A DNA stretch of 64,000 nucleotides. Origin: Ampullaceana balthica (lineage: Eukaryota > Mollusca > Gastropoda > Lymnaeidae). The DNA lies in NCBI GenBank assembly GCA_944989445.1, contig CALYLW010000325.1, positions 215,830 through 279,829 on the forward strand, read 5' to 3'. Both the position numbers and the translations under genes were made by a program. Positions 53,591 through 64,000 of this stretch are shown here, one piece after another. Below the pieces are notes generated by a model. That model saw only the letters and a program-made list of their open reading frames with translations, made no database searches and was not told the origin of the DNA. Position 1 is the stretch's first letter. Each line of letters opens with the position of its first letter.

Positions 53591-56500
53591 AAGTATGAGA
53601 GTGTGTGCACTGATGTGCTGGTAGGCCTAAGTATGAGAGTGTGTGCACTGATGTGCTGGTAGGCCTAAGTATGAGAGTGTGTCCACTGATGTGCTGGTAG
53701 GCCTAAGTATGAGAGTGTGGCACTGATGTGCTGGTAGGCCTAAGTATGAGAGTGTGTGCACTGATGTGCTGGTAGGCCTAAGTATGAGAGTGTGTGCACT
53801 GATGTGCTGGTAGGCCTATCTATGAGAGTGTGTGCACTGATGTGCTGGTAGGCCTATATGAGAGTGTGGCACTGATGTGCTGGTAGGCCTAAGTATGAGA
53901 GTGTGGCACTGATGTGCTGGTAGGCCTAAGTATGAGAGTGTGTGCACTGATGTGCTGGTAGGCCTAAGTATGAGAGTGTGGCACTGATGTGCTGGTAGGC
54001 CTAAGTATGAGAGTGTGTGCACTGATGTGCTGGTAGGCCTAAGTATGAGAGTGTGGCACTGATGTGCTGGTAGGCCTAAGTATGAGAGTGTGTGCACTGA
54101 TGTGCTGGTAGGCCTAAGTATGAGAGTGTGGCACTGATGTGCTGGTAGGCCTAAGTATGAGAGTGTGTGCACTGATGTGCTGGTAGGCCTAAGTATGAGA
54201 GTGTGTGCACTGATGTGCTGGTAGGCCTAAGTATGAGAGTGTGTGCACTGATGTGCTGGTAGGCCTAAGTATGAGAGTGTGTGCACTGATGTGCTGGTAG
54301 GCCTAAGTATGAGAGTGTGTGCACTGATGTGCTGGTAGGCCTAAGTATGAGAGTGTGTGCACTGATGTGCTGGTAGGCCTAAGTATGAGAGTGTGTGCAC
54401 TGATGTGCTGGTAGGCCTAAGTATGAGAGTGTGTGCACTGATGTGCTGGTAGGCCTAAGTATGAGAGTGTGTGCACTGATGTGCTGGTAGGCCTAAGTAT
54501 GAGAGTGTGTGCACTGATGTGCTGGTAGGCCTAAGTATGAGAGTGTGTGCACTGATGTGCTGGTAGGCCTAAGTATGAGAGTGTGTGCACTGATGTGCTG
54601 GTAGGCCTAAGTATGAGAGTGTGTGCACTGATGTGCTGGTAGGCCTAAGTATGAGAGTGTGTGCACTGATGTGCTGGTAGGCCTAAGTATGAGAGTGTGT
54701 GCACTGATGTGCTGGTAGGCCTAAGTATGAGAGTGTGTGCACTGATGTGCTGGTAGGCCTAAGTATGAGAGTGTGTGCACTGATGTGCTGGTAGGCCTAA
54801 GTATGAGAGTGTGTGCACTGATGTGCTGGTAGGCCTAAGTATGAGAGTGTGTGCACTGATGTGCTGGTAGGCCTAAGTATGAGAGTGTGTGCACTGATGT
54901 GCTGGTAGGCCTAAGTATGAGAGTGTGTGCACTGATGTGCTGGTAGGCCTAAGTATGAGAGTGTGTGCACTGATGTGCTGGTAGGCCTAAGTATGAGAGT
55001 GTGTGCACTGATGTGCTGGTAGGCCTAAGTATGAGAGTGTGTGCACTGATGTGCTGGTAGGCCTAAGTATGAGAGTGTGTGCACTGATGTGCTGGTAGGC
55101 CTAAGTATGAGAGTGTGCATGATGTGCTGGTAGGCCTAAGTATGAGAGTGTGTGCACTGATGTGCTGGTAGGCCTAAGTATGAGAGTGTGTGCACTGATG
55201 TGCTGGTAGGCCTAAGTATGAGAGTGTGTGCACTGATGTGCTGGTAGGCCTAAGTATGAGAGTGTGTGCACTGATGTGCTGGTAGGCCTAAGTATGAGAG
55301 TGTGTGCACTGATGTGCTGGTAGGCCTAAGTATGAGAGTGTGTGCACTGATGTGCTGGTAGGCCTAAGTATGAGAGTGTGTGCACTGATGTGCTGGTAGG
55401 CCTAAGTATGAGAGTGTGTGCACTGATGTGCTGGTAGGCCTAAGTATGAGAGTGTGTGCACTGATGTGCTGGTAGGCCTAAGTATGAGAGTGTGTGCACT
55501 GATGTGCTGGTAGGCCTAAGTATGAGAGTGTGTGCACTGATGTGCTGGTAGGCCTAAGTATGAGAGTGTGTGCACTGATGTGCTGGTAGGCCTAAGTATG
55601 AGAGTGTGTGCACTGATGTGCTGGTAGGCCTAAGTATGAGAGTGTGTGCACTGATGTGCTGGTAGGCCTAAGTATGAGAGTGTGTGCACTGATGTGCTGG
55701 TAGGCCTAAGTATGAGAGTGTGTGCACTGATGTGCTGGTAGGCCTAAGTATGAGAGTGTGTGCACTGATGTGCTGGTAGGCCTAAGTATGAGAGTGTGTG
55801 CACTGATGTGCTGGTAGGCCTATGAGAGTGTGGCACTGATGTGCTGGTAGGCCTAAGTATGAGAGTGTGTGCACTGATGTGCTGGTAGGCCTAAGTATGA
55901 GAGTGTGTGCACTGATGTGCTGGTAGGCCTAAGTATGAGAGTGTGTGCACTGATGTGCTGGTAGGCCTAAGTATGAGAGTGTGTGCACTGATGTGCTGGT
56001 AGGCCTAAGTATGAGAGTGTGTGCACTGATGTGCTGGTAGGCCTAAGTATGAGAGTGTGTGCACTGATGTGCTGGTAGGCCTAAGTATGAGAGTGTGTGC
56101 ACTGATGTGCTGGTAGGCCTAAGTATGAGAGTGTGTGCACTGATGTGCTGGTAGGCCTAAGTATGAGAGTGTGTGCACTGATGTGCTGGTAGGCCTAAGT
56201 ATGAGAGTGTGTGCACTGATGTGCTGGTAGGCCTAAGTATGAGAGTGTGTGCACTGATGTGCTGGTAGGCCTAAGTATGAGAGTGTGTGCACTGATGTGC
56301 TGGTAGGCCTAAGTATGAGAGTGTGTGCACTGATGTGCTGGTAGGCCTAAGTATGAGAGTGTGTGCACTGATGTGCTGGTAGGCCTAAGTATGAGAGTGT
56401 GTGCACTGATGTGCTGGTAGGCCTAAGTATGAGAGTGTGTGCACTGATGTGCTGGTAGGCCTAAGTATGAGAGTGTGTGCACTGATGTGCTGGTAGGCCT

Positions 56501-58775
56501 AAGTATGAGAGTGTGTGCACTGATGTGCTGGTAGGCCTAAGTATGAGAGTGTGTGCACTGATGTGCTGGTAGGCCTAAGTATGAGAGTGTGTGCACTGAT
56601 GTGCTGGTAGGCCTAAGTATGAGAGTGTGTGCACTGATGTGCTGGTAGGCCTAAGTATGAGAGTGTGTGCACTGATGTGCTGGTAGGCCTAAGTATGAGA
56701 GTGTGTGCACTGATGTGCTGGTAGGCCTAAGTATGAGAGTGTGTGCACTGATGTGCTGGTAGGCCTAAGTATGAGAGTGTGTGCACTGATGTGCTGGTAG
56801 GCCTAAGTATGAGAGTGTGTGCACTGATGTGCTGGTAGGCCTAAGTATGAGAGTGTGTGCACTGATGTGCTGGTAGGCCTAAGTATGAGAGTGTGTGCAC
56901 TGATGTGCTGGTAGGCCTAAGTATGAGAGTGTGTGCACTGATGTGCTGGTAGGCCTAAGTATGAGAGTGTGTGCACTGATGTGCTGGTAGGCCTAAGTAT
57001 GAGAGTGTGTGCACTGATGTGCTGGTAGGCCTAAGTATGAGAGTGTGTGCACTGATGTGCTGGTAGGCCTAAGTATGAGAGTGTGTGCACTGATGTGCTG
57101 GTAGGCCTAAGTATGAGAGTGTGTGCACTGATGTGCTGGTAGGCCTAAGTATGAGAGTGTGTGCACTGATGTGCTGGTAGGCCTAAGTATGAGAGTGTGT
57201 GCACTGATGTGCTGGTAGGCCTAAGTATGAGAGTGTGTGCACTGATGTGCTGGTAGGCCTAAGTATGAGAGTGTGTGCACTGATGTGCTGGTAGGCCTAA
57301 GTATGAGAGTGTGTGCACTGATGTGCTGGTAGGCCTAAGTATGAGAGTGTGTGCACTGATGTGCTGGTAGGCCTAAGTATGAGAGTGTGTGCACTGATGT
57401 GCTGGTAGGCCTAAGTATGAGAGTGTGTGCACTGATGTGCTGGTAGGCCTAAGTATGAGAGTGTGTGCACTGATGTGCTGGTAGGCCTAAGTATGAGAGT
57501 GTGTGCACTGATGTGCTGGTAGGCCTAAGTATGAGAGTGTGTGCACTGATGTGCTGGTAGGCCTAAGTATGAGAGTGTGTGCACTGATGTGCTGGTAGGC
57601 CTAAGTATGAGAGTGTGTGCACTGATGTGCTGGTAGGCCTAAGTATGAGAGTGTGTGCACTGATGTGCTGGTAGGCCTAAGTATGAGAGTGTGTGCACTG
57701 ATGTGCTGGTAGGCCTAAGTATGAGAGTGTGTGCACTGATGTGCTGGTAGGCCTAAGTATGAGAGTGTGTGCACTGATGTGCTGGTAGGCCTAAGTATGA
57801 GAGTGTGTGCACTGATGTGCTGGTAGGCCTAAGTATGAGAGTGTGTGCACTGATGTGCTGGTAGGCCTAAGTATGAGAGTGTGTGCACTGATGTGCTGGT
57901 AGGCCTAAGTATGAGAGTGTGTGCACTGATGTGCTGGTAGGCCTAAGTATGAGAGTGTGTGCACTGATGTGCTGGTAGGCCTAAGTATGAGAGTGTGTGC
58001 ACTGATGTGCTGGTAGGCCTAAGTATGAGAGTGTGTGCACTGATGTGCTGGTAGGCCTAAGTATGAGAGTGTGTGCACTGATGTGCTGGTAGGCCTAAGT
58101 ATGAGAGTGTGTGCACTGATGTGCTGGTAGGCCTAAGTATGAGAGTGTGTGCACTGATGTGCTGGTAGGCCTAAGTATGAGAGTGTGTGCACTGATGTGC
58201 TGGTAGGCCTAAGTATGAGAGTGTGTGCACTGATGTGCTGGTAGGCCTAAGTATGAGAGTGTGTGCACTGATGTGCTGGTAGGCCTAAGTATGAGAGTGT
58301 GTGCACTGATGTGCTGGTAGGCCTAAGTATGAGAGTGTGTGCACTGATGTGCTGGTAGGCCTAAGTATGAGAGTGTGTGCACTGATGTGCTGGTAGGCCT
58401 AAGTATGAGAGTGTGTGCACTGATGTGCTGGTAGGCCTAAGTATGAGAGTGTGTGCACTGATGTGCTGGTAGGCCTAAGTATGAGAGTGTGTGCACTGAT
58501 GTGCTGGTAGGCCTAAGTATGAGAGTGTGTGCACTGATGTGCTGGTAGGCCTAAGTATGAGAGTGTGTGCACTGATGTGCTGGTAGGCCTAAGTATGAGA
58601 GTGTGTGCACTGATGTGCTGGTAGGCCTAAGTATGAGAGTGTGTGCACTGATGTGCTGGTAGGCCTAAGTATGAGAGTGTGTGCACTGATGTGCTGGTAG
58701 GCCTAAGTATGAGAGTGTGTGCACTGATGTGCTGGTAGGCCTAAGTATGAGAGTGTGGCACTGATGTAGGCCTAT
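53591..58775. repeat. 38-bp satellite array, about 136 copies
   Basis: Unit contains AAGTATGAGAGTGTGTGCAC then TGATGTGCTGGTAGGCCT. From about 54180 to 58740 the copies are almost identical. Near the left edge (53830-54170) 38-base units alternate with 36-base units reading GAGTGTGGCACTG, forming a 74-base dimer, and 36-base units also appear at about 55825 and at the right edge. The minus frame 53816-54172 is an artefact of the dimer. Array length in the real genome may differ, as such arrays often collapse or expand in assembly. Confidence 0.98.
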
Positions 58776-59562
58776 CTGAAGTTGATTTTTCAAATTTGTC
58801 AGCAAGTTGTTATGTAAAATCGAAAATTTAGAATACCCTGTTAAATTTAAACGAAGTAAGTAAATTTCCCAAACATATTGATGAACATTTGCAGTTGCTA
58901 TTACTGCAGCGAATATGGTTGCCAGATGTCCGGTTTTTAACCGGACTGTCCGGTATTATCGTTATTTGTCCAGTTAAAAAATTGAAGCAATACCGGACAT
59001 GCATTTGTCCGGTATTTTCAATTTTCTTAGTATTTTTTTTAATTCAACACACTAGTAGGCTTTTTAAAGCAATCTTAAAGTCTTCCGATTATAGAATCGA
59101 CCGTTTGACCTAGTTAGGCATTGAAATTTGGAATTCGGATTGTAATAAAAAACATACCCAATGTCTTTTATTATATAAATGAAGCACGAAAAGAATTAAA
59201 CGTTATTCCATTCTGGCATTACAAAACAATTTTAAACGCCTCACAGACTGATGACGTAATGGGATGTGCCTTGAATCTGTGAGAAGTGAACTCTGTGTGT
59301 TTTTTAATATACCTGCACAGAATTTAAGGACGCAATTTCTAAGAACAAGAAATTATTGAAAGCAGCCGAGTCTAGTGATAAATATAAAGTCAATAAGCGT
59401 TTAATTATTTCAAAATGCTGATGTATATTGAGCAGTGTAGTGACAGTATTGTACTTACTCTTCAAAAAGACAAATATAGAAAGTTCGAGCTTAAATAATA
59501 GTTAGGAGATGTTTAAAAGCCCCTATCATGAACAAACATTTTTAGTGACATAATCTTGCTAT

Positions 59563-60519
59563 TAGAGTCGCAGATTTGCAAAAGCCTAATGGACCGCTTT
59601 GCCAAGGCCGCCAGCGACTTCGGCCTAACCATCAGCCTCAAAAGACTAACGTGGTGGCCCAGGATGCTGATCCACCCAACATCACCATCAATGATTGCCA
59701 ACTTCAGGCCGTGGAACACTTACATACCTTGGCTCAAACATCACCAAAAACCTGTCCCTTGATTCCGACCTAGACATAAGGATGGACAAGGCTTCCACAA
59801 CTCTGGCAAGGCTCTCAAAAATAGTCTGGAACAACAAAAAGCTGACCATCAGAACCAAAATTGCTGATGTACCGTGCATGTGTGCTAAGCACCCTCCTTT
59901 ATGCCAGTGAATTCTGGACCCTACACCCAGACAAGAAAAGATGAGTGCTTTCCACATGCGCTATCTCTGCACATCCTGTGAATCGCCTGGCAGGACCATG
60001 TCACCAACAATGAGGTGCTACAACAGGCAAAAATACAAAGCATGACAACTCTTCTCCGCTAGCGTCGACTCAGATAGTTGGGAGATGTGCGCAGATTAGA
60101 GGATGGCAGAATCCTAAAGGACATCCTCTATTCTGAGCTAGCCAAAGAAAAAACGACTACAGGCCGGCCTCATCTCCGTTACAAAGATGTCTGCAAGAGA
60201 GACCTCAAAGCTATTGGCATTGACATAAATAGTTGGGAGGAATTCGCTGGGGACAGGTACAGATGGAGACAGGCGTTGACTGCCAGGCTTAAAGCAGGAG
60301 AAAGAAACCTGCAACAGGTCGCAGACGTAAATCGCCTTAAAAGGAAAAGGAGAGCAAACCAGCCAACCACAAATACTACCTTTCTGTGTCAGAAGTGCAG
60401 CAAAGGCTGCCATTCGCTAGTGGGCTTGTACAGCCACAGAAGGAGCTGCAAAGCCATGCGCGTAAATCCCACAGGAGCACAGAAAATTCCGTCGTCTTAC
60501 GAGAAATAAGGAAGCCAAC
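59563..60519 (+). mobile_element. 5'-truncated LINE with target duplication
   Basis: Direct repeats AATCTTGCTAT at 59552-59562 and 60520-60530 border a segment that ends ten bases after the ORF2 stop. 5' truncation with an 11-base duplication is the hallmark of target-primed reverse transcription. It is inserted within the hAT-type element 58914-61107. Confidence 0.85.
59580..60509 (+). pseudogene. LINE ORF2 3' half, frameshifted
   Basis: Plus-strand pieces in order: LMDRFAKAASDFGLTISLK (end of the reverse transcriptase domain); TYLGSNITKNLSLDSDLDIR and VWNNKKLTIRTKIA (thumb); STLLYASEFWTL; then from 60078 an intact frame MGDVRRLEDGRILKDILYSE, RPHLRYKDVCKRDLKAIGID, ending in a C2H2-like finger FLCQKCSKGCHSLVGLYSHR with C following. 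The same arrangement is common in non-LTR retrotransposons of molluscs and other invertebrates. At least three frame changes lie between 59640 and 60078, so it is inactive; the catalytic FADD region is not included. Confidence 0.85.
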
Positions 60520-60719
60520 AATCTTGCTATATTTTGATATTTGCAATACTGTAATTTTCTCCAGAAAACATGGCATAAGCAGACATATTACCAGACAAAA
60601 GAAAAACAATATTATTATTTTATTATATTATTGCATTCATAATCATGCCATATTTTGAAAATATAATAAAGCAAGGATGCTTAATGAGATTCCGATCTTA
60701 TTCTATATTATAATATAGA

Positions 60720-60895
60720 ATGGGTACCTAACACTACATGTAGTTAGGCGGCTGGGTAATGCGTGGAACCCACAAAGCCGTGGCCTGTGAACGCTGCATC
60801 ACTTGCCAACAGATCATCTGTCATGGTCTGTGGACGCAACTATCTTCTGCATAGAAGGAGCGTCTGTATAGATAAGATAAGATAAGATAATATAC
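60720..60895 (+). mobile_element. Short retroposon with GATAA tail
   Basis: Ends with GGACGCAACTATCTTCTGCA, TAGAAGGAGCGTCTGTATAG and (ATAAG)n, the same 3' tail as at 6150-6205 and 6650-6722. It seems to share its tail with the LINE family at 5990-6205. Confidence 0.55.
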
Positions 60896-61329
60896 GAATG
60901 TTGCAACATATCATTTTTATCTTGATTTGATCATATGAATATTAATGCCATTTACAGACTATAGCACTTTTTGAATTCACACAGTTCATTAAACCTATTC
61001 AATGATCACAAAACCACAAATTATTCATGTTGCTATTTTGGCTTTTTGTGTCATCGACAGTCGACACTAGTGTCCGGTATTTTGGAGACAGCCATCTGGC
61101 AACCCTAGCAGCGAAATGGGGGAAAACGTCCGAAAAAAGAACATACTAACATCACCAATCAGACTCTGACATTAGATTCAAAGCAGGGACAGCTTAGAAT
61201 ACTTGGATAGTTATGATTTTAACATAGGTAAAGTACTTGGATCAGTGCTGCCAGTGACAATTTTGGGAATAACCTAGCCAACATGTAAAATAAACCTAGA
61301 TCCCAAAGAAAAAACCTAGACACGCTAAA

Positions 61330-61697
61330 AATAAATAAAAAATGACGTCACGAAGATTCCCCCCCCCCTCCACACAAAAAAAAATCAAACAAAAAAAAAG
61401 CCTTATTTCCTACTAAAAAATTGGCATGTTTCAAAACAATTTTTTTTTAATTTAAGTATGTATTTAGTGCAAGACTGCATTCTAATATCGTAACTCGCGC
61501 TGAGCCATTTAAAACGTCATTAAATAAATTTATAGTATGCAACCAGATATTTAAGTTGAGCTTTCGTTTAAAGTTGTGCATTTTTATGTGACGTCACAGT
61601 TCTTAAACACGTCCATCCCTTTTGTCACACAACTCACTAAAGTGTGACCCTCCCCTCCCCCTTTTAGATGCGTGTCGTCATTTATGAACGCCCCTAA
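61330..61697. mobile_element. Short inverted-repeat element, GGGGCCGTCC family, copy 3
   Basis: Shares CTGCATTCTAATATCGTAAC, CGTCATTAAATAAATTTAT and TGTGACGTCACAGTTCTT with the other copies. Confidence 0.75.
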
Positions 61698-61779
61698 TGT
61701 ATTTATTTGTATGTTCTACATAACTATTTGTAAACTATAGTTACATCTGCATTTATTCATCACTTATGTCGTCTTCCTT

Positions 61780-62010
61780 ATAAATATTATTGGCAATCTT
61801 ATCAGCATTCTTGGCATTATTCTTATTTTATCTATTACTGACGCTTCTTTTATACGGAATATTAATGAGTCCTACTGTTATCCCTGTTTTTGAGTAGGCT
61901 TGTATTTTTATTTGAGTTTTTAATGTTGATAGAATTTTAAATGTTAATAGAGTTTTGGTTTTCCTCGTTTGATCAGGTAACCCATTCCACTTCCAAATCC
62001 CAGACGAAAA
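61780..62010 (-). pseudogene. LINE ORF2 C-terminus, relic
   Basis: Reverse-complemented, about 62000-61900 reads WNGLPDQTRKTKTLLTFKIL, the same family as 5990-6205 and 34690-34865. Confidence 0.55.
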
Positions 62011-62019
62011 GAACGAGAA

Positions 62020-62690
62020 TTTTTATGTGTTAGTTGTTGCATGTGGTCCAAGGTTGTCATTGCCAGGGCGGGGGTGGAAGATAAGCATCCACTTCTCTAG
62101 AAATGCCATAAAAGGCTTGCGTCTCTCAATGCCTCTGTCAACCAAAATCCAGCTCCTGGCCTTCTCGCTTGGCTCACACAAAAGCCCGGCGGACCATGTT
62201 TCTACTAACAGGAGAAGGGATGAAGGCGGTCAACTGGCGTCTCAAAACCAGTAGCTTCGGGTAGATGAGACTCGTTAACCATGGTCGGTAGCTCATCTAG
62301 GAGAGGGAAACTCTTATTCTAAACCTCCGCTGCCTTGCGGCTAAACCCTCATGGGAAAGGCTAGGGGAGTAAACCCCGACAGAAAATCAGGAAATGGAGC
62401 TCCTAAGGCGGTCTGCTACTGAAACAAATTGCATTCCGGCAGCTCCTGCGACGCGAATGGTGCCAAGCCGTATCGACATTAGTCGTTCCATTGGATCCAC
62501 CATTGGCGTGGAGAGGGGGGATCTGCTGTTTGGGCAGCAGCTGGTTCTCCATAGTAACACGCCCAGGCTTTATCTTTACTGGAGAGGACACTCCAGCATC
62601 GCCGCAAGGTGTGAACACAACACGGGAAGCAGCAGTTTAGTTGTTGCATACGGAATAGGAAAAGTGTTTTTATAACTGTCTATCTGAGGG
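62020..62690. other. Interspersed repeat, class unknown
   Basis: Dense GC-richer block with CCTCCGCTGCCTTGCGGCTA, CCTCATGGGAAAGGCTAGGG and GAGCTCCTAAGGCGGTCTG. The contrast in composition with its neighbours suggests a retroelement piece, perhaps a LINE 5' region. The two plus frames (62027-62254 and 62394-62675) show no domain. Confidence 0.4.
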
Positions 62691-63489
62691 TTGTATTAGA
62701 TTATGTTTGGTTTATACCATGAATACTTGAAGGATATTATCTCAACGCAGGCACAAGAATATGGTAGAGCTGTTAAGTTTGTCGTGAGTCGTGAGGTCTA
62801 ATAAAATTGAATATTTTGGCTCATTCATGCTGTTTTAACTTGTACCAGATTTCTTTAGACAGATGGCACCACAGCAGCGCCACCTTTCCAATTCAGTGGG
62901 ATAGTATGATAGAGGTATAGATATCATAATGTAAAATGACATAACGGCTAAAAAAAACTGTTGTCACCTAATGCTTAATTTTATTTTTGAAAAAGCTAAT
63001 TTATTTAGGATATTAATTGCACATATTTATTAAATATTGTACTTCAACATTGTTTATTTACTTTTTTAAAGAAAAACCTAGATTATGGCTATTTTTGAAA
63101 TAAAAAACCTAGACGAGGTCGAAAAATCCTAGATCTAGGTTGAAAAGCCTAGCACTGGCAGCACTGATTTGTAATCACGAGATGTTGTAAGTTGGGACCG
63201 GCATATCCAGAGAACGTCCTGTAATCTCATAGTTTATTTTTGGTAGGCCATTGGTAGACCTGACAAAAAATTGGGTTTATATTAATTCTTATAGGCAGTG
63301 ATACGGAAATGTTATACATCTCTGTATATAAATATATTACATTGTTACATACACGTCGTTTTAGAAATTTTTGAATAATATTACATATATAAAGGAATCA
63401 TCAACATTTTGGCTTGAATTTTAAATTGCCTAATTATGTTGTATATTCAAAACAAATTTAGGACACATTTAAAAAAAAATTTTTTTGAC

Positions 63490-63745
63490 AAACACACACA
63501 AAAAAAAAGCAATATTGAAAAAATCAAATTCAAGTTTCTTTATAAGATTACTGGTTTTAATGTAATTTAACTGTGTATTTTGTGTGAGACTGCAGTCTTA
63601 AATCGTAACACACATGAAGCCATTTTAAAAGTTCATTAAATAAACGGTAGTAATCAAATATTGAAGTGGATTTTTCATTTAAAGTTGCGCCTTTTTGATG
63701 TGACGACACAGTTCTTCAACACAATCCCTGTTGTATGACACACTC
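63490..63745. mobile_element. Short inverted-repeat element, GGGGCCGTCC family, copy 4, decayed
   Basis: Shares GAGACTGCAGTCTTAAATCG, TTCATTAAATAAACGGTA and CATTTAAAGTTGCGCC with copies 1-3; terminal repeats are not evident. Confidence 0.6.
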
Positions 63746-63867
63746 CCACTTTTTTTTTAAAGCATAATTTATTTATCGTATTAATTGCACATATTTATTA
63801 TTTGTGTACTTTGACATCGTTTATTTACTTTCTTAAAGGAAAAAAAACAAGATTATGGCCATTTTTA

Positions 63868-64000
63868 ACCACGTTTTTATTAACTCGCTTTGGTTCCTGT
63901 TTGTTTGTGCAAGAATTTTTTCAAATCTGCCAACGTATAATTGAACCACTTCTGATGGTCCTAGAGATCTGAAAATTTTACCACAGATAGATCTTGGATG
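63868..64000 (+). mobile_element. Fold-back repeat copy C, runs off the window
   Basis: Matches 21850-21990 closely: AACCACGTTTTTATTAACTC, CAAATCTGCCAACGTATAAT, TTGAACCACTTCTGATGGTC. Continues beyond the right edge. Confidence 0.8.

Larger units (their letters stand above)
58914..61107. mobile_element. hAT-type element, 2.2 kb, split by a LINE
   Basis: Left end TATGGTTGCCAGATGTCCGG and right end, reverse-complemented, TAGGGTTGCCAGATGGCTGT; perfect 8-base target duplication GCAGCGAA (58906-58913 and 61108-61115). Repeated TGTCCGGTATT motifs lie inside both ends. The interior holds the LINE at 59563-60519 and a short GATAA-tailed retroposon; without these it would be about 1.1 kb, with no transposase visible. 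Confidence 0.88.
61243..63165. mobile_element. Inverted-repeat element, 1.9 kb, nested
   Basis: Ends CAGTGCTGCCAGTG and CACTGGCAGCACTG are perfect 14-base inverted repeats, followed inward at both ends by AACCTAG/CCTAGA motifs. The flanks do not match (ACTTGGAT versus ATTTGTAA), so one end may come from another copy. It contains the MITE at 61330-61697 and LINE-like fragments. Confidence 0.6.

Noticed and set aside
61243..63165. Complete hAT-type element with target duplication
   Set aside because: Ends match well but the flanking 8-mers differ, so completeness is not shown; listed only with moderate confidence.

Overview
This is eukaryotic nuclear DNA from an animal, AT-rich, intron-rich and crowded with transposon relics and minisatellites. 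The conserved gene has clear metazoan formin exons. The general look (tRNA-derived SINE, many hAT-type short elements, long minisatellites) fits a lophotrochozoan, possibly a gastropod mollusc; that placement is inference from style and not proven by any marker here.

The only host gene I can support is a plus-strand orthologue of inverted formin-2 (INF2), which dominates the window. Its 5' start lies upstream of the first exon I recognise (9251-9355), and it ends with a stop codon at 49119-49121. Sixteen exons with GT-AG borders and consistent phases give about 1018 residues: an N-terminal GBD/FH3 (armadillo-like) part, an FH1 proline-rich linker (exon 39975-40745), an FH2 actin-nucleating domain (end of that exon to about 45864), a basic coiled linker (47324-47402), an optional 72-base cassette (47767-47838) and a WH2/DAD tail (48838-49121). 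An extra C in a C7 run at 40536-40542 breaks the FH1 frame and is probably an assembly or slippage error. The most interesting point is a second, diverged copy of the N-terminal module at 25974-26463 + 26853-27035. It has its own start codon and a novel leader of about 136 residues. Its second exon encodes 61 residues, exactly matching the corresponding part of the upstream exon, and it leaves in the same phase, so either module can join the shared exon at 35724.

Region by region: 1-9250 holds repeats only (fold-back element, hAT-type elements with 8-base target duplications, LINE tails, a pogo-like DNA-binding fragment, 17-base array). 9251-10223 holds the first INF2 exons. 10224-35723 is a 25.5-kb intron for that form and contains at least ten minisatellites, a SINE, a 554-base tandem duplication, the alternative INF2 exons, and a 5.2-kb terminal-inverted-repeat element (27498-32708) that contains a 33-base array and a decayed hAT transposase. 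35724-49121 holds the rest of INF2, with a LINE fragment and a TA-flanked element in introns. 49122-53590 is the 3' UTR and AT-rich downstream DNA. 53591-58775 is a 5.2-kb array of a 38-base unit. 58914-64000 is nested transposons, including a hAT-type element split by a 5'-truncated LINE, each with its own target duplication.

There are no prokaryotic genes, CRISPR arrays or rRNA genes. Most open frames longer than 60 codons lie in tandem repeats whose unit lacks stops and are not genes. Copy numbers of arrays are my estimates from span divided by period.
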